A stretch of 64,000 bases of DNA, taken from the NCBI GenBank assembly GCA_934433485.1, contig CAKRZR010000005.1:101409-165408 (forward strand). The letters run 5' to 3'. The notes beneath the pieces are model-generated. The model searched no databases and was not told where the DNA came from. It was given only the letters and a program-made list of their open reading frames with translations. The position numbers and the translations under genes were made by a program. Source of the DNA: an uncultured Eubacteriales bacterium. Its GTDB lineage: Bacteria > Bacillota > Clostridia > Oscillospirales > CAG-272. Positions 41,101 to 48,438 of the stretch are shown in pieces (within the stretch, counting starts at the first letter, position 1; each line of letters opens with the position of its first letter).

Positions 41101-42540
41101 ATTGGTATCGCTATATTCCTCCTGGAGCTCTATGGTAAAACTGTCGCCGAAGCCGTTTTTCGCAATAGTCTCCAGCGCGGATTCCCGCATCTGATCCGTA
41201 ACGGACGGAACAAACGCTTTTTCCTTGCCCTTGCTGAGAATGACACCTACCGTGCTTTCCGGATCCGCGGAGGTACCGGCGCCCGGATCCTGCTCCACCA
41301 CAAGGTTTTCCTCGATGTATCCCGCCTTGATCATTTCAGCGTCGTACAATCGTCCGCCGGTGACCGCCATGTGCAGGCTGTTCTCATAAAAGAGCACTTC
41401 CGCCTCCGCTTCCGGATGGTTGATGGCGTTGGGAACGACAATTCCCGTGCCGCTTTCCTCCACCGTTTCCGCACCGGGCTTCAGAAGTGCCGCCGTTGTG
41501 ATCCCTGCGCCGATGAGCAGAACCGTCACCGCCGCAAGAATGGCAATCAGGGGCTTTTTGCTCTTTTTGTGCACAACCAATCCGCCCTGTTTCTGCCCGG
41601 TCAGAATTTCTAAAAACGCGTCCACATCCTGTGGTCTGTCCTCCGGACGCAGGTTCAGGGCGGCGAGAATCGCGTTTTCCGTATTCTCCGACACCTTGAC
41701 GCCGAGCTGCGACGGTTTTTTCAGCGTGTCGTTCCCCATGCGTTCCAGCGATTCCTCCAGTACGATGCCGGTCAACGCCGTATACATGGTTGCGGCAGCC
41801 GCGTACAGATCCGTCCAGGGTCCCTGTTTGCCGTGGGACTGGTACTGCTCGATCGGCGTGTACCCCTGCTTGACGATCACGGACAGACTTTTGGATTCCT
41901 CCATCACGGAATACCGCGCCGCGCCGAAATCGAGCAGCTTTACACTTCCGTCCGGCAGGCACATGATATTGTCCGGCGAAATATCGCGATGCGTGAATCC
42001 AGCGTTGTGCACAAACTTCAGGGAGAGAAGCATGGGGATCATACAGTCGAGAAGCTGTCTCTCCGGAATTTTCCCGAATTTCTCTATGCTCTGCTTCAGC
42101 GTAATGCCCTCTATGTACTCCATGACCATATATACGGTTCCGTTTTCCTCCAGAACATCGTATACGGACACGATTCCGTCTTCTCCCGTAAAGCGCATAA
42201 GCAGCCGCGCTTCCTCCACAAAGCGTTCCTTGCCGTGGTTGAAAATCTGCTGCTTCTCGCCGGTGAACGCCGTGATAAACGTCTGACCGGGGATCCGCGT
42301 GGAAAGACTGCTCGGAAAATACTCCTTGATCGCGACCTTGCGCCGGAGATTTTCGTCCCAGCCGATGTAGGTAACGCCAAAGCCGCCGGAGCCGAGCACG
42401 ATGCCGACTGTATACACGCCGCCAAGCACCGTACCGGGCGCCAGATACTGTTTATTCTCTGCGGTCTGGTTCTGCACATACCCGCAGTGGGGACAGACCG
42501 TCGCGTCGGAGATTTCCTCCATACATTTATAGCATCTCAT
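38185..42540 (-). CDS. Giant transmembrane Ser/Thr kinase with PASTA and bacterial Ig-like repeats, 1451 aa
   Basis: N-terminal zinc ribbon (CYKC ... CPHC, residues 3-19). Kinase domain about 40-300: GSGGFG (50-55), Lys72 in VAIKEYFPS, HRDISPDN (184-191), DFGAA (204-208), activation segment KQGYTPIEQYQ. One membrane helix near 330-352. The ectodomain of about 1100 residues holds three PASTA domains (starts VPSVTDQM, TIEDYTGRDF, VPDVRYMT) plus a partial one before and a further PASTA-like unit in the middle, then Big_2/Big_3 Ig-like units (for example TIWAISNPYIAKVDDSGLVT, ITWRTSDPDIVTVEISGVIK) and two related C-terminal modules ending in YGGRQYNDS / YGGRTYSDS. PASTA binds muropeptides in PrkC/PknB. 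RBS GGAG. Confidence 0.93.
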   Translation of the reverse strand: MRCYKCMEEISDATVCPHCGYVQNQTAENKQYLAPGTVLGGVYTVGIVLGSGGFGVTYIGWDENLRRKVAIKEYFPSSLSTRIPGQTFITAFTGEKQQIFNHGKERFVEEARLLMRFTGEDGIVSVYDVLEENGTVYMVMEYIEGITLKQSIEKFGKIPERQLLDCMIPMLLSLKFVHNAGFTHRDISPDNIMCLPDGSVKLLDFGAARYSVMEESKSLSVIVKQGYTPIEQYQSHGKQGPWTDLYAAAATMYTALTGIVLEESLERMGNDTLKKPSQLGVKVSENTENAILAALNLRPEDRPQDVDAFLEILTGQKQGGLVVHKKSKKPLIAILAAVTVLLIGAGITTAALLKPGAETVEESGTGIVVPNAINHPEAEAEVLFYENSLHMAVTGGRLYDAEMIKAGYIEENLVVEQDPGAGTSADPESTVGVILSKGKEKAFVPSVTDQMRESALETIAKNGFGDSFTIELQEEYSDTNMAGTVLSQNIDADTAVDFDGKIVLTISSGRKTPLTGAKTTTIEDYTGRDFDEVKRALLEDNIYLVKSAAIYSADQPYGAILSQSPAKGSDMQGGGAVYVVTSLGIEMARVPDVRYMTTAEAKQTLMESGLSWTIRYVIRPEVAVDHVAEQGIAPYTKTPFGTEIELTVSADSEGTEQPEALDLTMDPTRASLSVGETEQFTCSYAGDTIWAISNPYIAKVDDSGLVTAAGFGAATVSAAAEGNIVTAIVTVMDESVFTKLDAYELKEGETVSLSSEIPEEIRADVVWRSSSPAVATVDENGTVTARTEGCTSITASYRDRIAECSITVVRKAEYVKIAKKLLLGDVSTAKQTLENYKIEYATEEEYSSTIAKGKVVKMHYVGHSDNDSFYISIGSKVVLQCSRGANVVESIAVQTPPSKTVYTAGEVPNLTGLVLTAKYTDGSTKEVRSGYSASTAPLTTVGAQKLTIYYEKKSTTVSLTVNPVEVQSLSVTPATLSLLVGEAKTLSVTCTPADATDKTVSVASSDPVVVGVNGLTLTAKKAGSAIVTVTARNGKSAKCTVTVAAPEPKEKAVTSVSVQPTELTLRVEQTAKLTAAVQPTDATDKKITWRTSDPDIVTVEISGVIKGCKAGSATITAVANNGKQAVCKVTVTGDKALSVKSLPAKTVYYIDDAFAVNGLKLSYTDENGVTKEITTGYQLNCDTSKEGTQSVAVSYGGLTTSFQITVKTPSVKVRKITAGDRIILVANTDPANVDVEWTSSNREIFYFSEGQLVPVSSGTAYACATMVYNDTEYYDMCALTVEAENYSFSLWSEQYDAGYQIGVHTDIPEFDAKKVTWEVVPDAKYGIDDYGNLNIYPYSESVTVTAYYTYGGRQYNDSCTVQPVQREYVFSLYRDGRSYDGDVGYYAVKTDIPGFDISSASWSVSGALSGGWIDGYYVVDEALDPGESYTVFVSYEYGGRTYSDSYSFTMS

Positions 42541-42584
42541 TGTGTTTCTCCTTTTTCCGAAAAGGAACTTTGTCTTTCAGAATT

Positions 42585-44276
42585 TCACTGCAAAAACGCC
42601 AATTCATTGAATACGGCAAAATACTGCGCCTGCTGCCCTTCCTCCGCCGGGACGATCCCCGCGTGCTGGACAAACAATATCTCCTGTGCCCGTTCGCTCA
42701 TCAGATACAGCAAAAAGCGCATCGCCGCGTTGTACGTATTTTTCTCTCCGTCCATGGGACGCACACAGAACCGCACCGGAACCATAGACGTCCCGCAATC
42801 CAAAACCCGGTACATCCCCGGCAGCGCTGTCTGGATATCCCGGTACCGTGTGACGCTGCTCTGCCAGGCATAGCACGTGCCGGTTTGCTCCAGAAAAGCG
42901 TCATAGCTCTCTGCCCAATATTCCGGCGGGATATCCGCCGCGGTCTCTATGGCATCCAGCGACACATTCTGTGCGTAAGCTTTTTCCAGATTGAGGTATA
43001 ACGCCTGCGCGTCATAGCCGAGCGTTACCGTATCGTTTTCCACACGCTCCCTGACTATGCTTTGTATCTCCGAAAGAGAGGCGCGCGGCATGGTATCGTC
43101 CGCGGATACGCAGATGTCCGCGCCGTCGGTGCCTGTCGGGACAAATCGCACCTCGATCTCCGGATACATCGCCTGAAAATCCGCCGCAGCCGCCAGCAGA
43201 CCGCTTTCCTCAGAAAAATCTGTTGGGATTTCCATCACAATTGTACAGGGTGTGATGCGGATATTGTATAGGTTTTCCGATTGTTTGTATATCACCAGCG
43301 CGATGAGCAGGAAAAGCACCAGACATACGCTGGCCAATATGTACGTCGTCCGTCGGAGTGCTCTGCGTTTTTGCAAAATCTGCGCGGGCTGCGGCAGCTT
43401 TTTCTCCGCGCGCAGAACGTCTATGACCTCCGACGCACGCGCGACCCGCAGCGTATAGTCGTACGCCAGACACCGGGCGAGCAGCGCGTCGATATACGGC
43501 GGGACAGCGGGATTGATCTCCGATGGCGCGGGACACTCCCGGTCGCCGAACGCTCTGTCGGGCGCTGTCTCCGGATACGTGCCGGTCAGCATTCTGTAAA
43601 AAGTTGCACCGAGCGCGCACAGATCCGTCCACGGTCCCTGTCTGCCGTTTTTGCGATACTGCTCCGGTGGCGTGCAGCCTGCTTTTACCACAACGGAAAG
43701 CTCCGCGTCCTCCTTCAGCTCCCGCGCGGCGCCGAAGTCGATCAGCTTCACCCTTCCGTCACTGCACAAAAATATATTGTCCGGCGAAACGTCCCGATGG
43801 AGGATCTTTTTGGAATGCGCATATGCCAACGCCTCCGCCACCAGACAAATGATCTTTTTCGCGTCCTCTATGTCTGTATATCTGCCATTCGGCAGGGTCT
43901 GGAGATACTGCAAAAGGGTCTGTCCCGTAAGCAGCTCCATCACGATATAGCCGGTGTTGTTTTCGTCAAAGGTTTGCAGCACGTCTACGGTATTGTGCAG
44001 TCCGCCCAATTCCGCCATTCTGCGCGCTTCCTCCCGGAATGTCGAAAGCCCTTTCCGGAACCGCACGCCCGCGTCTTCATTCCGGACGATCACATCCCGA
44101 CTGTGTGGGATACGCTCCGCAATCGCAGAGGGGAAATATTCCTTAATCGCCACAACCGCGTCCATTTCATGATCATACGCCTTATACAGCACAGAAAAAC
44201 CGCCGCTCCCAATGGGGGCGAGGATTTCATAGCGGTTATGCAAAAGGACGGTAGGTTCCAAGGCATACAGTTCCAT
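42585..44276 (-). CDS. Ser/Thr kinase with extracellular solute-binding-protein-like domain, 563 aa
   Basis: No zinc ribbon. Kinase domain about 14-295: GSGGFS loop (23-28), Lys45 in VAIKEYFPS, HRDVSPDN (160-167), DFGAA (180-184), activation segment KAGCTPPEQYR. One membrane helix (about 311-330). The outside part (331-563) looks like a bacterial extracellular solute-binding protein: opening IVMEIPTDFSEESGLLAAAADFQAMYPEIEV, then YLNLEKAYAQ, EYWAESYDAFLEQTG and the typical closing FLLYLMSERAQEILFVQHAGIVPA. It would sense a small ligand and signal by phosphorylation, a single-protein receptor kinase. First gene of the operon; AAGGAG before the ATG. Confidence 0.9.
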   Translation of the reverse strand: MELYALEPTVLLHNRYEILAPIGSGGFSVLYKAYDHEMDAVVAIKEYFPSAIAERIPHSRDVIVRNEDAGVRFRKGLSTFREEARRMAELGGLHNTVDVLQTFDENNTGYIVMELLTGQTLLQYLQTLPNGRYTDIEDAKKIICLVAEALAYAHSKKILHRDVSPDNIFLCSDGRVKLIDFGAARELKEDAELSVVVKAGCTPPEQYRKNGRQGPWTDLCALGATFYRMLTGTYPETAPDRAFGDRECPAPSEINPAVPPYIDALLARCLAYDYTLRVARASEVIDVLRAEKKLPQPAQILQKRRALRRTTYILASVCLVLFLLIALVIYKQSENLYNIRITPCTIVMEIPTDFSEESGLLAAAADFQAMYPEIEVRFVPTGTDGADICVSADDTMPRASLSEIQSIVRERVENDTVTLGYDAQALYLNLEKAYAQNVSLDAIETAADIPPEYWAESYDAFLEQTGTCYAWQSSVTRYRDIQTALPGMYRVLDCGTSMVPVRFCVRPMDGEKNTYNAAMRFLLYLMSERAQEILFVQHAGIVPAEEGQQAQYFAVFNELAFLQ

Positions 44277-44370
44277 AGGATAGCTCCTTGCGCGGTTGAT
44301 TTTGGCGTCGTGGTATTTCTGCACAGGGTTATACGACAAATCATGGCTGTCGCATGAATAAAGCAATTTT

Positions 44371-44399
44371 ATTATAACAGACAATTCTTCCTTTTGCAA
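44371..44399 (-). promoter_or_regulatory. Promoter of the kinase/phosphatase/FHA operon
   Basis: Minus strand TTGCAA (44394-44399), 17 bp, TATAAT (44371-44376) with TG upstream. Only promoter seen for the nine-gene operon. A C10 tract lies 42 bp upstream of the -35. Confidence 0.88.
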
Positions 44400-44440
44400 G
44401 CGATTTCGATATGGTCCGCGAATTGTTTACAATTAATTTA

Positions 44441-44450
44441 CCCCCCCCCC
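44441..44450 (+). repeat. Homopolymeric tract of ten C
   Basis: C10 in an otherwise AT-rich gap (44400-44513), upstream of the signalling operon promoter. Could vary in length by slippage, or mark an assembly weak point. Confidence 0.9.
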
Positions 44451-44513
44451 GATTTCATTCACACATAAACTAAATTTGTCGTTGGATCTCGCATCGCTTT
44501 TCTACCAAGCCAC

Positions 44514-44555
44514 AAAAAAAGGTCCTCTGTACGACATTTCTGCCATACAGAGGAC
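44514..44555 (-). terminator. Terminator of the ABC exporter pair
   Basis: Minus strand GTCCTCTGTA ... TACAGAGGAC then CTTTTTTT; 10-bp stem. Confidence 0.9.
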
Positions 44556-44561
44556 GCTTTC

Positions 44562-46331
44562 TCATGCATCCACATACTGCTCCGCGGCGCTGACCCACAT
44601 CTCGTGGTACAGCCCATGCTTTTGTAGCAGCTCTTCGTGCGTACCGCTTTCCACAAGATGGCCCGCGTCCATGACAAGGATCCGATCGGCGATCCTTGCG
44701 GAGCCGAGCCGATGGGTGATCAGTACGCAGGTTTTCTCTTTGGCTACAGAGGCGAACATTTTGTAAATGCGCGTTTCCTCCAGTGGATCGATGGAAGCGG
44801 TCGGTTCGTCGAGGAGGATGAAGTCGCTGTCCCGGTACAGTCCGCGCGCCATGGCAATCCGCTGCCACTGTCCGCCGGAGAGCTCCAGACCGTCAAAGCT
44901 CCGCCCCATCATCGTGTCCATTTTTTCCGGATCAAGAAGACTGTCCTGACATCCTGCCTGCCGCATAAACGGTTCCGCGTCTTTCGGATGCGCCGTATCG
45001 CTGATCTGCACGTTTTCCCGCAGCGTAAGGCCGCCGTAGCACGCGTAATCCTGGAAAACCGCGGAGGTTTTCGCGTACAGGGTATCCGGCTCTGTATCCG
45101 CGGAATCCGCGCCGCCGATGGCGATCTTCCCGGTGTCCGGCGTGTACAGACCGCAGAGCAGCTTCGCGAGGGTCGTTTTGCCGCTGCCGTTCACGCCGAC
45201 GATCGCGACCGTTTCCCCTCCGGCGATCGACAGGCTCACATTGTCCACCGCTTTCCGATCGGTGCCGGGATACGAGAACGATACATTGTCGACACGAATG
45301 CCCTTTGTGGGATCCACCTTCGCCGGGACGTATGTCCTCTCGGGCATATCGAGGAAGGAAATGTAGTCCTCGATCAGTCCGAGATTCTCTGCCACATCGT
45401 CTCTCAGCCGTCCAAACAGTGCTTCGCAGTTGGAGAACATCGTGCTCAGGGACTGGTATACCGCGGCAAACGCGCCGACTGTGATATTGCCGCGCATCAT
45501 CTCCGCGATCATGAGGCCGAGAACGGCGCACCAGCCCACGAATTTTGTCATATTCAATAAAAGGGTGAGACGGCAGTTTTTCTTTTCCGTTTTGCGGCCG
45601 ATCGCAAACAGATCCTCCTGCAGCTCCCGCACGAGCCGGTAGAAATACCCGAACGCGCCGAACAGCCTCGTCTCGCGCACATTGAGAGCGGCGCCGGAAA
45701 AGCTGCCGAGCTTGCGCTGCACGGGAATGGCTTCGTCCGCCTGTTCCGCGTACAGCTTGGATTGCATCCGCATCGTGAGCGCGGTCGGGACAAAGATGAG
45801 CAGGAGCACACAGAGCAGAATGGGCGAAATGCTCCACAGATACACGCCTGTTATGACAAAGTATACCCCGAAATAGAGAACGAGCTCACCCACAAGGGAG
45901 TACATACCCATCGCGCCGTACACACCCTCCGCGGCCTTGGCGGATTCTTCCAGAAACGCGGGATCCTCGTACGACTGCGCGGAACAGCGGGAGATCTTCT
46001 TCATGTACGCATACACGAGCGAATACTCCATGCGGTTCGCCAGCTGTTCATATACACAGCCGGACAGCTTGCCGAACAGCTGCTCTGCCAGCATCACAGC
46101 CAGCACGATGACCGCGCCTAAGACCGTGCGGGACAGTGTCGCGCTGCCGTTTGCGGAATGCAGCAGAGCGTCGTAGAAGAACTGGTTGCAGTATACCGTT
46201 ACCGCGGACAAAACCGATACAAGCATGGTCAGGAGCATCTCCAGCGTGACCCAGCCCGGAGAATGCTTCACAACAAGCGGCAGGATCCGCACCACCGCGC
46301 GCAGAGGGGATAACTTTCTTTCCTTTTTCAT
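44562..46331 (-). CDS. ABC exporter, TM-NBD half transporter, 589 aa
   Basis: Membrane domain of six spans (about residues 25-320) fused to an ATPase: Walker A GVNGSGKTT, Q-loop AVFQDYACY, signature LSGGQWQRIAMARG, Walker B FILLDEPTASIDP, H-loop THRL. The LSGGQWQR form and short loops are typical of peptide and lantibiotic-type exporters (NisT-like) in Firmicutes. Second gene of a two-gene operon; the ATG at 46331 overlaps the stop of the partner gene by 4 bases, so they likely form a heterodimer. No double-glycine peptidase domain is fused. Substrate unknown; a secreted C39-like peptidase is encoded divergently. Confidence 0.9.
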   Translation of the reverse strand: MKKERKLSPLRAVVRILPLVVKHSPGWVTLEMLLTMLVSVLSAVTVYCNQFFYDALLHSANGSATLSRTVLGAVIVLAVMLAEQLFGKLSGCVYEQLANRMEYSLVYAYMKKISRCSAQSYEDPAFLEESAKAAEGVYGAMGMYSLVGELVLYFGVYFVITGVYLWSISPILLCVLLLIFVPTALTMRMQSKLYAEQADEAIPVQRKLGSFSGAALNVRETRLFGAFGYFYRLVRELQEDLFAIGRKTEKKNCRLTLLLNMTKFVGWCAVLGLMIAEMMRGNITVGAFAAVYQSLSTMFSNCEALFGRLRDDVAENLGLIEDYISFLDMPERTYVPAKVDPTKGIRVDNVSFSYPGTDRKAVDNVSLSIAGGETVAIVGVNGSGKTTLAKLLCGLYTPDTGKIAIGGADSADTEPDTLYAKTSAVFQDYACYGGLTLRENVQISDTAHPKDAEPFMRQAGCQDSLLDPEKMDTMMGRSFDGLELSGGQWQRIAMARGLYRDSDFILLDEPTASIDPLEETRIYKMFASVAKEKTCVLITHRLGSARIADRILVMDAGHLVESGTHEELLQKHGLYHEMWVSAAEQYVDA

Positions 46332-48118
46332 ATGTACCAAGACCTCTGACTTTCAAACATTTCTTTGTATTTTCCGTTTATTCCCATCAGCTCCGTATGC
46401 GAGCCCTGCTCCAGAATGACGCCGTCGTCGAGAAGAAGGATCTCGTCCGCGTGGAGGCAGCTTGCCAGTCGGTGGCTGATGGTGATGGCGGTCACATCTT
46501 TGCTCAGACTGTCAAAATAGCTGTACAGATCCCGTTCGGAGATCGGGTCGAGAGACGCGGTGGGTTCGTCAAAGATGCGCAGGGACGAATGGCTCACCAT
46601 AATGCGCGCGATCGCGATCTTCTGCCACTGCCCGCCGGATAAGTCCACACCGTCGTCGTAGATCTTCCCAAGCGCCGTATCGATCCCGTCCGGGAGCTGC
46701 GCGACAAACCGGTCGAGTCCTGTCACACGGATCGCCTCTTCTATCTCTTCCGTAGAGGACGTGAATCCGCTGCCGATGGAGATATTGTCACGGATGGAGA
46801 TGTCGTACTGGCAGAAATCCTGGAATACCGCGCTCATCATGCCCTTGATGTCAGAGAGCGGCCATTCCCGCAGAGAGCGGCCGTTCAGGAGGATATTTCC
46901 CGTGTAATTGTCGTAAAATTTCAGAATGAGCTTGATGATCGTACTCTTACCGCTGCCGTTCAATCCCACAAGCGCGTAATGCTTGCCGGCGGTGAGCGTA
47001 AACGAAACATCCTTCAGGATCAGCGTTTCCGTACCGGGATAAGCAAAGGACACATGGTCGAACACGAGCGAAGCAAACGGACAGACGGTATCGGACAACG
47101 GGACAAGGGCGTCCGGCGTTCTCGACAGCTCTGTGTACGCCTCGTATTCTTTCAGGAACTGGGAGTCGGTGTAGAAGGTTTCGAGATAGGGGGACAGGTG
47201 GTAGGCAATGTCCTCCGCGCCGCGGAAAATCGACTGCACCAGGGAGATAAACATACCGACCGCCAGGGTGCCTTTCGAGACAGCGGGGAGCAGTGCGAAA
47301 ATGGACAGAGCGCACAGCAGAGTCAAAGCGACACCGGCGACGCTTTTCTTGATCGACCACTCCACCTCCGCCTGTACGACGAATTTCCGGGACTTGGAGT
47401 ACACCTCTTTGAATTTGTCGTTCAAGAAGTTGAAGAAGGAGAACAGCTTCCGTTCCGCGACGGTGCCACGTCCTTCGATATATCCGCGTAGCGTGGATTC
47501 CCGCCGGGTCATCTCTGTGATGTCCTGTCTCATTTTGTATTGTGCCAGCGCGCTTTTCCGTGCGATCAGAACCATAGGAACCGCCGCGGCAAGGATCACA
47601 CATCCGGCAAGCGGCGCGTTCCACAGAAGAATGACCACGTAGCTGAGAATGCCGCCGACAAAGACGAGAAAATGCAAGAGGTGGCTCTGCATACCGCACA
47701 GCGCGCCGCCGGGACTCGCTGTCCGGCTGATGAGACCGGCGGTATCGCTGTCTTCAAAGTGCTGCAAGTCGATGGTCGCCTGTAGTTTCATCGCGGGATA
47801 GTCGATGCGCCGCCACCGCTTCTCCTGCTGCAGCCGTCCGATCCAGTTCCAGAGAGGCTCGTCCACATAGGAATACAGCTTGATAAACAGGATCCCGCAC
47901 AGCCACAGGATTGCCGCCTTCCAATCCGCCGCGGCAGAGCCCTGGAGCGCGGCAATGGCGGAATCGATGAAATTCGCTGTCGCAAGCACGCCAAAGGAAA
48001 CAAGCCCGATCTTGAACAGCGAATTGAGGATGCCAAGCACGGTGATCACCGGCGTGACCCGGAACGGCAGCAGCAGTGCCTGTCCGTAGGTGACTTTTTT
48101 GGAAATGTCGATCTTCAT
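46328..48118 (-). CDS. ABC exporter, TM-NBD half transporter, 596 aa (partner)
   Basis: Same architecture as its neighbour: spans within about residues 20-330, then ATPase with Walker A GLNGSGKST, Q-loop AVFQDFCQYDISI, signature LSGGQWQKIAIARI, Walker B RIFDEPTASLDP and H-loop SHRL. In Walker B the usual run of hydrophobics ends RIFDE with the catalytic Glu present, so both sites may be active. ATG at 48118 after GGAGG; a longer frame starts at 48253, within the promoter. First gene of the pair. Confidence 0.9.
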   Translation of the reverse strand: MKIDISKKVTYGQALLLPFRVTPVITVLGILNSLFKIGLVSFGVLATANFIDSAIAALQGSAAADWKAAILWLCGILFIKLYSYVDEPLWNWIGRLQQEKRWRRIDYPAMKLQATIDLQHFEDSDTAGLISRTASPGGALCGMQSHLLHFLVFVGGILSYVVILLWNAPLAGCVILAAAVPMVLIARKSALAQYKMRQDITEMTRRESTLRGYIEGRGTVAERKLFSFFNFLNDKFKEVYSKSRKFVVQAEVEWSIKKSVAGVALTLLCALSIFALLPAVSKGTLAVGMFISLVQSIFRGAEDIAYHLSPYLETFYTDSQFLKEYEAYTELSRTPDALVPLSDTVCPFASLVFDHVSFAYPGTETLILKDVSFTLTAGKHYALVGLNGSGKSTIIKLILKFYDNYTGNILLNGRSLREWPLSDIKGMMSAVFQDFCQYDISIRDNISIGSGFTSSTEEIEEAIRVTGLDRFVAQLPDGIDTALGKIYDDGVDLSGGQWQKIAIARIMVSHSSLRIFDEPTASLDPISERDLYSYFDSLSKDVTAITISHRLASCLHADEILLLDDGVILEQGSHTELMGINGKYKEMFESQRSWYI

Positions 48119-48224
48119 TTTTCCTCCTGTTTTCTGAAAATGCAATATCCTGTACATGTGTGTCGGATTGGCAAAACATGCCGCAGGGCGACTCTCAGTA
48201 AAATTCATGTCTTGTATATGAATG

Positions 48225-48253
48225 ATTATATCATACATCTCAAAAAAAAGCAA
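48225..48253 (-). promoter_or_regulatory. Promoter of the ABC exporter pair
   Basis: Minus strand TTGCTT (48248-48253), 17 bp, TATAAT (48225-48230) with TG upstream; leader about 100 nt. Confidence 0.85.
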
Positions 48254-48369
48254 TAATTTGTTAATTTTTAAGGAGCGTTAACTTATTTTTTTTAGAGTCC
48301 TGGGTCACGGCAATGTCATTTTTAACCCCGCAAGTGTCATTTCCGACGCTATACATCCGTCCCGCGATC

Positions 48370-48378
48370 TGGTATACT
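48370..48378 (+). promoter_or_regulatory. Extended -10 promoter for the C39-like peptidase gene
   Basis: TGGTATACT with TATACT at 48373-48378. No good -35 (TATACA 17 bp upstream). Confidence 0.6.
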
Positions 48379-48438
48379 ATTGTCAGCAAAAGGAACCAAC
48401 CCACAAAACAAAAATCTACAAAACAAAGGAGAAAAAAC

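Noticed and set aside
32017..44276. Link of the kinase/FHA operon to a type VII or type VI secretion system
   Set aside because: No WXG100, EssC/FtsK-like, EssB or contractile-tail genes are present in the window.
48261..48356. Possible 31-residue peptide on the minus strand next to the ABC exporter promoter, considered as a bacteriocin precursor
   Set aside because: No spaced ribosome binding site, no double-glycine leader, and it overlaps the plus-strand peptidase promoter.
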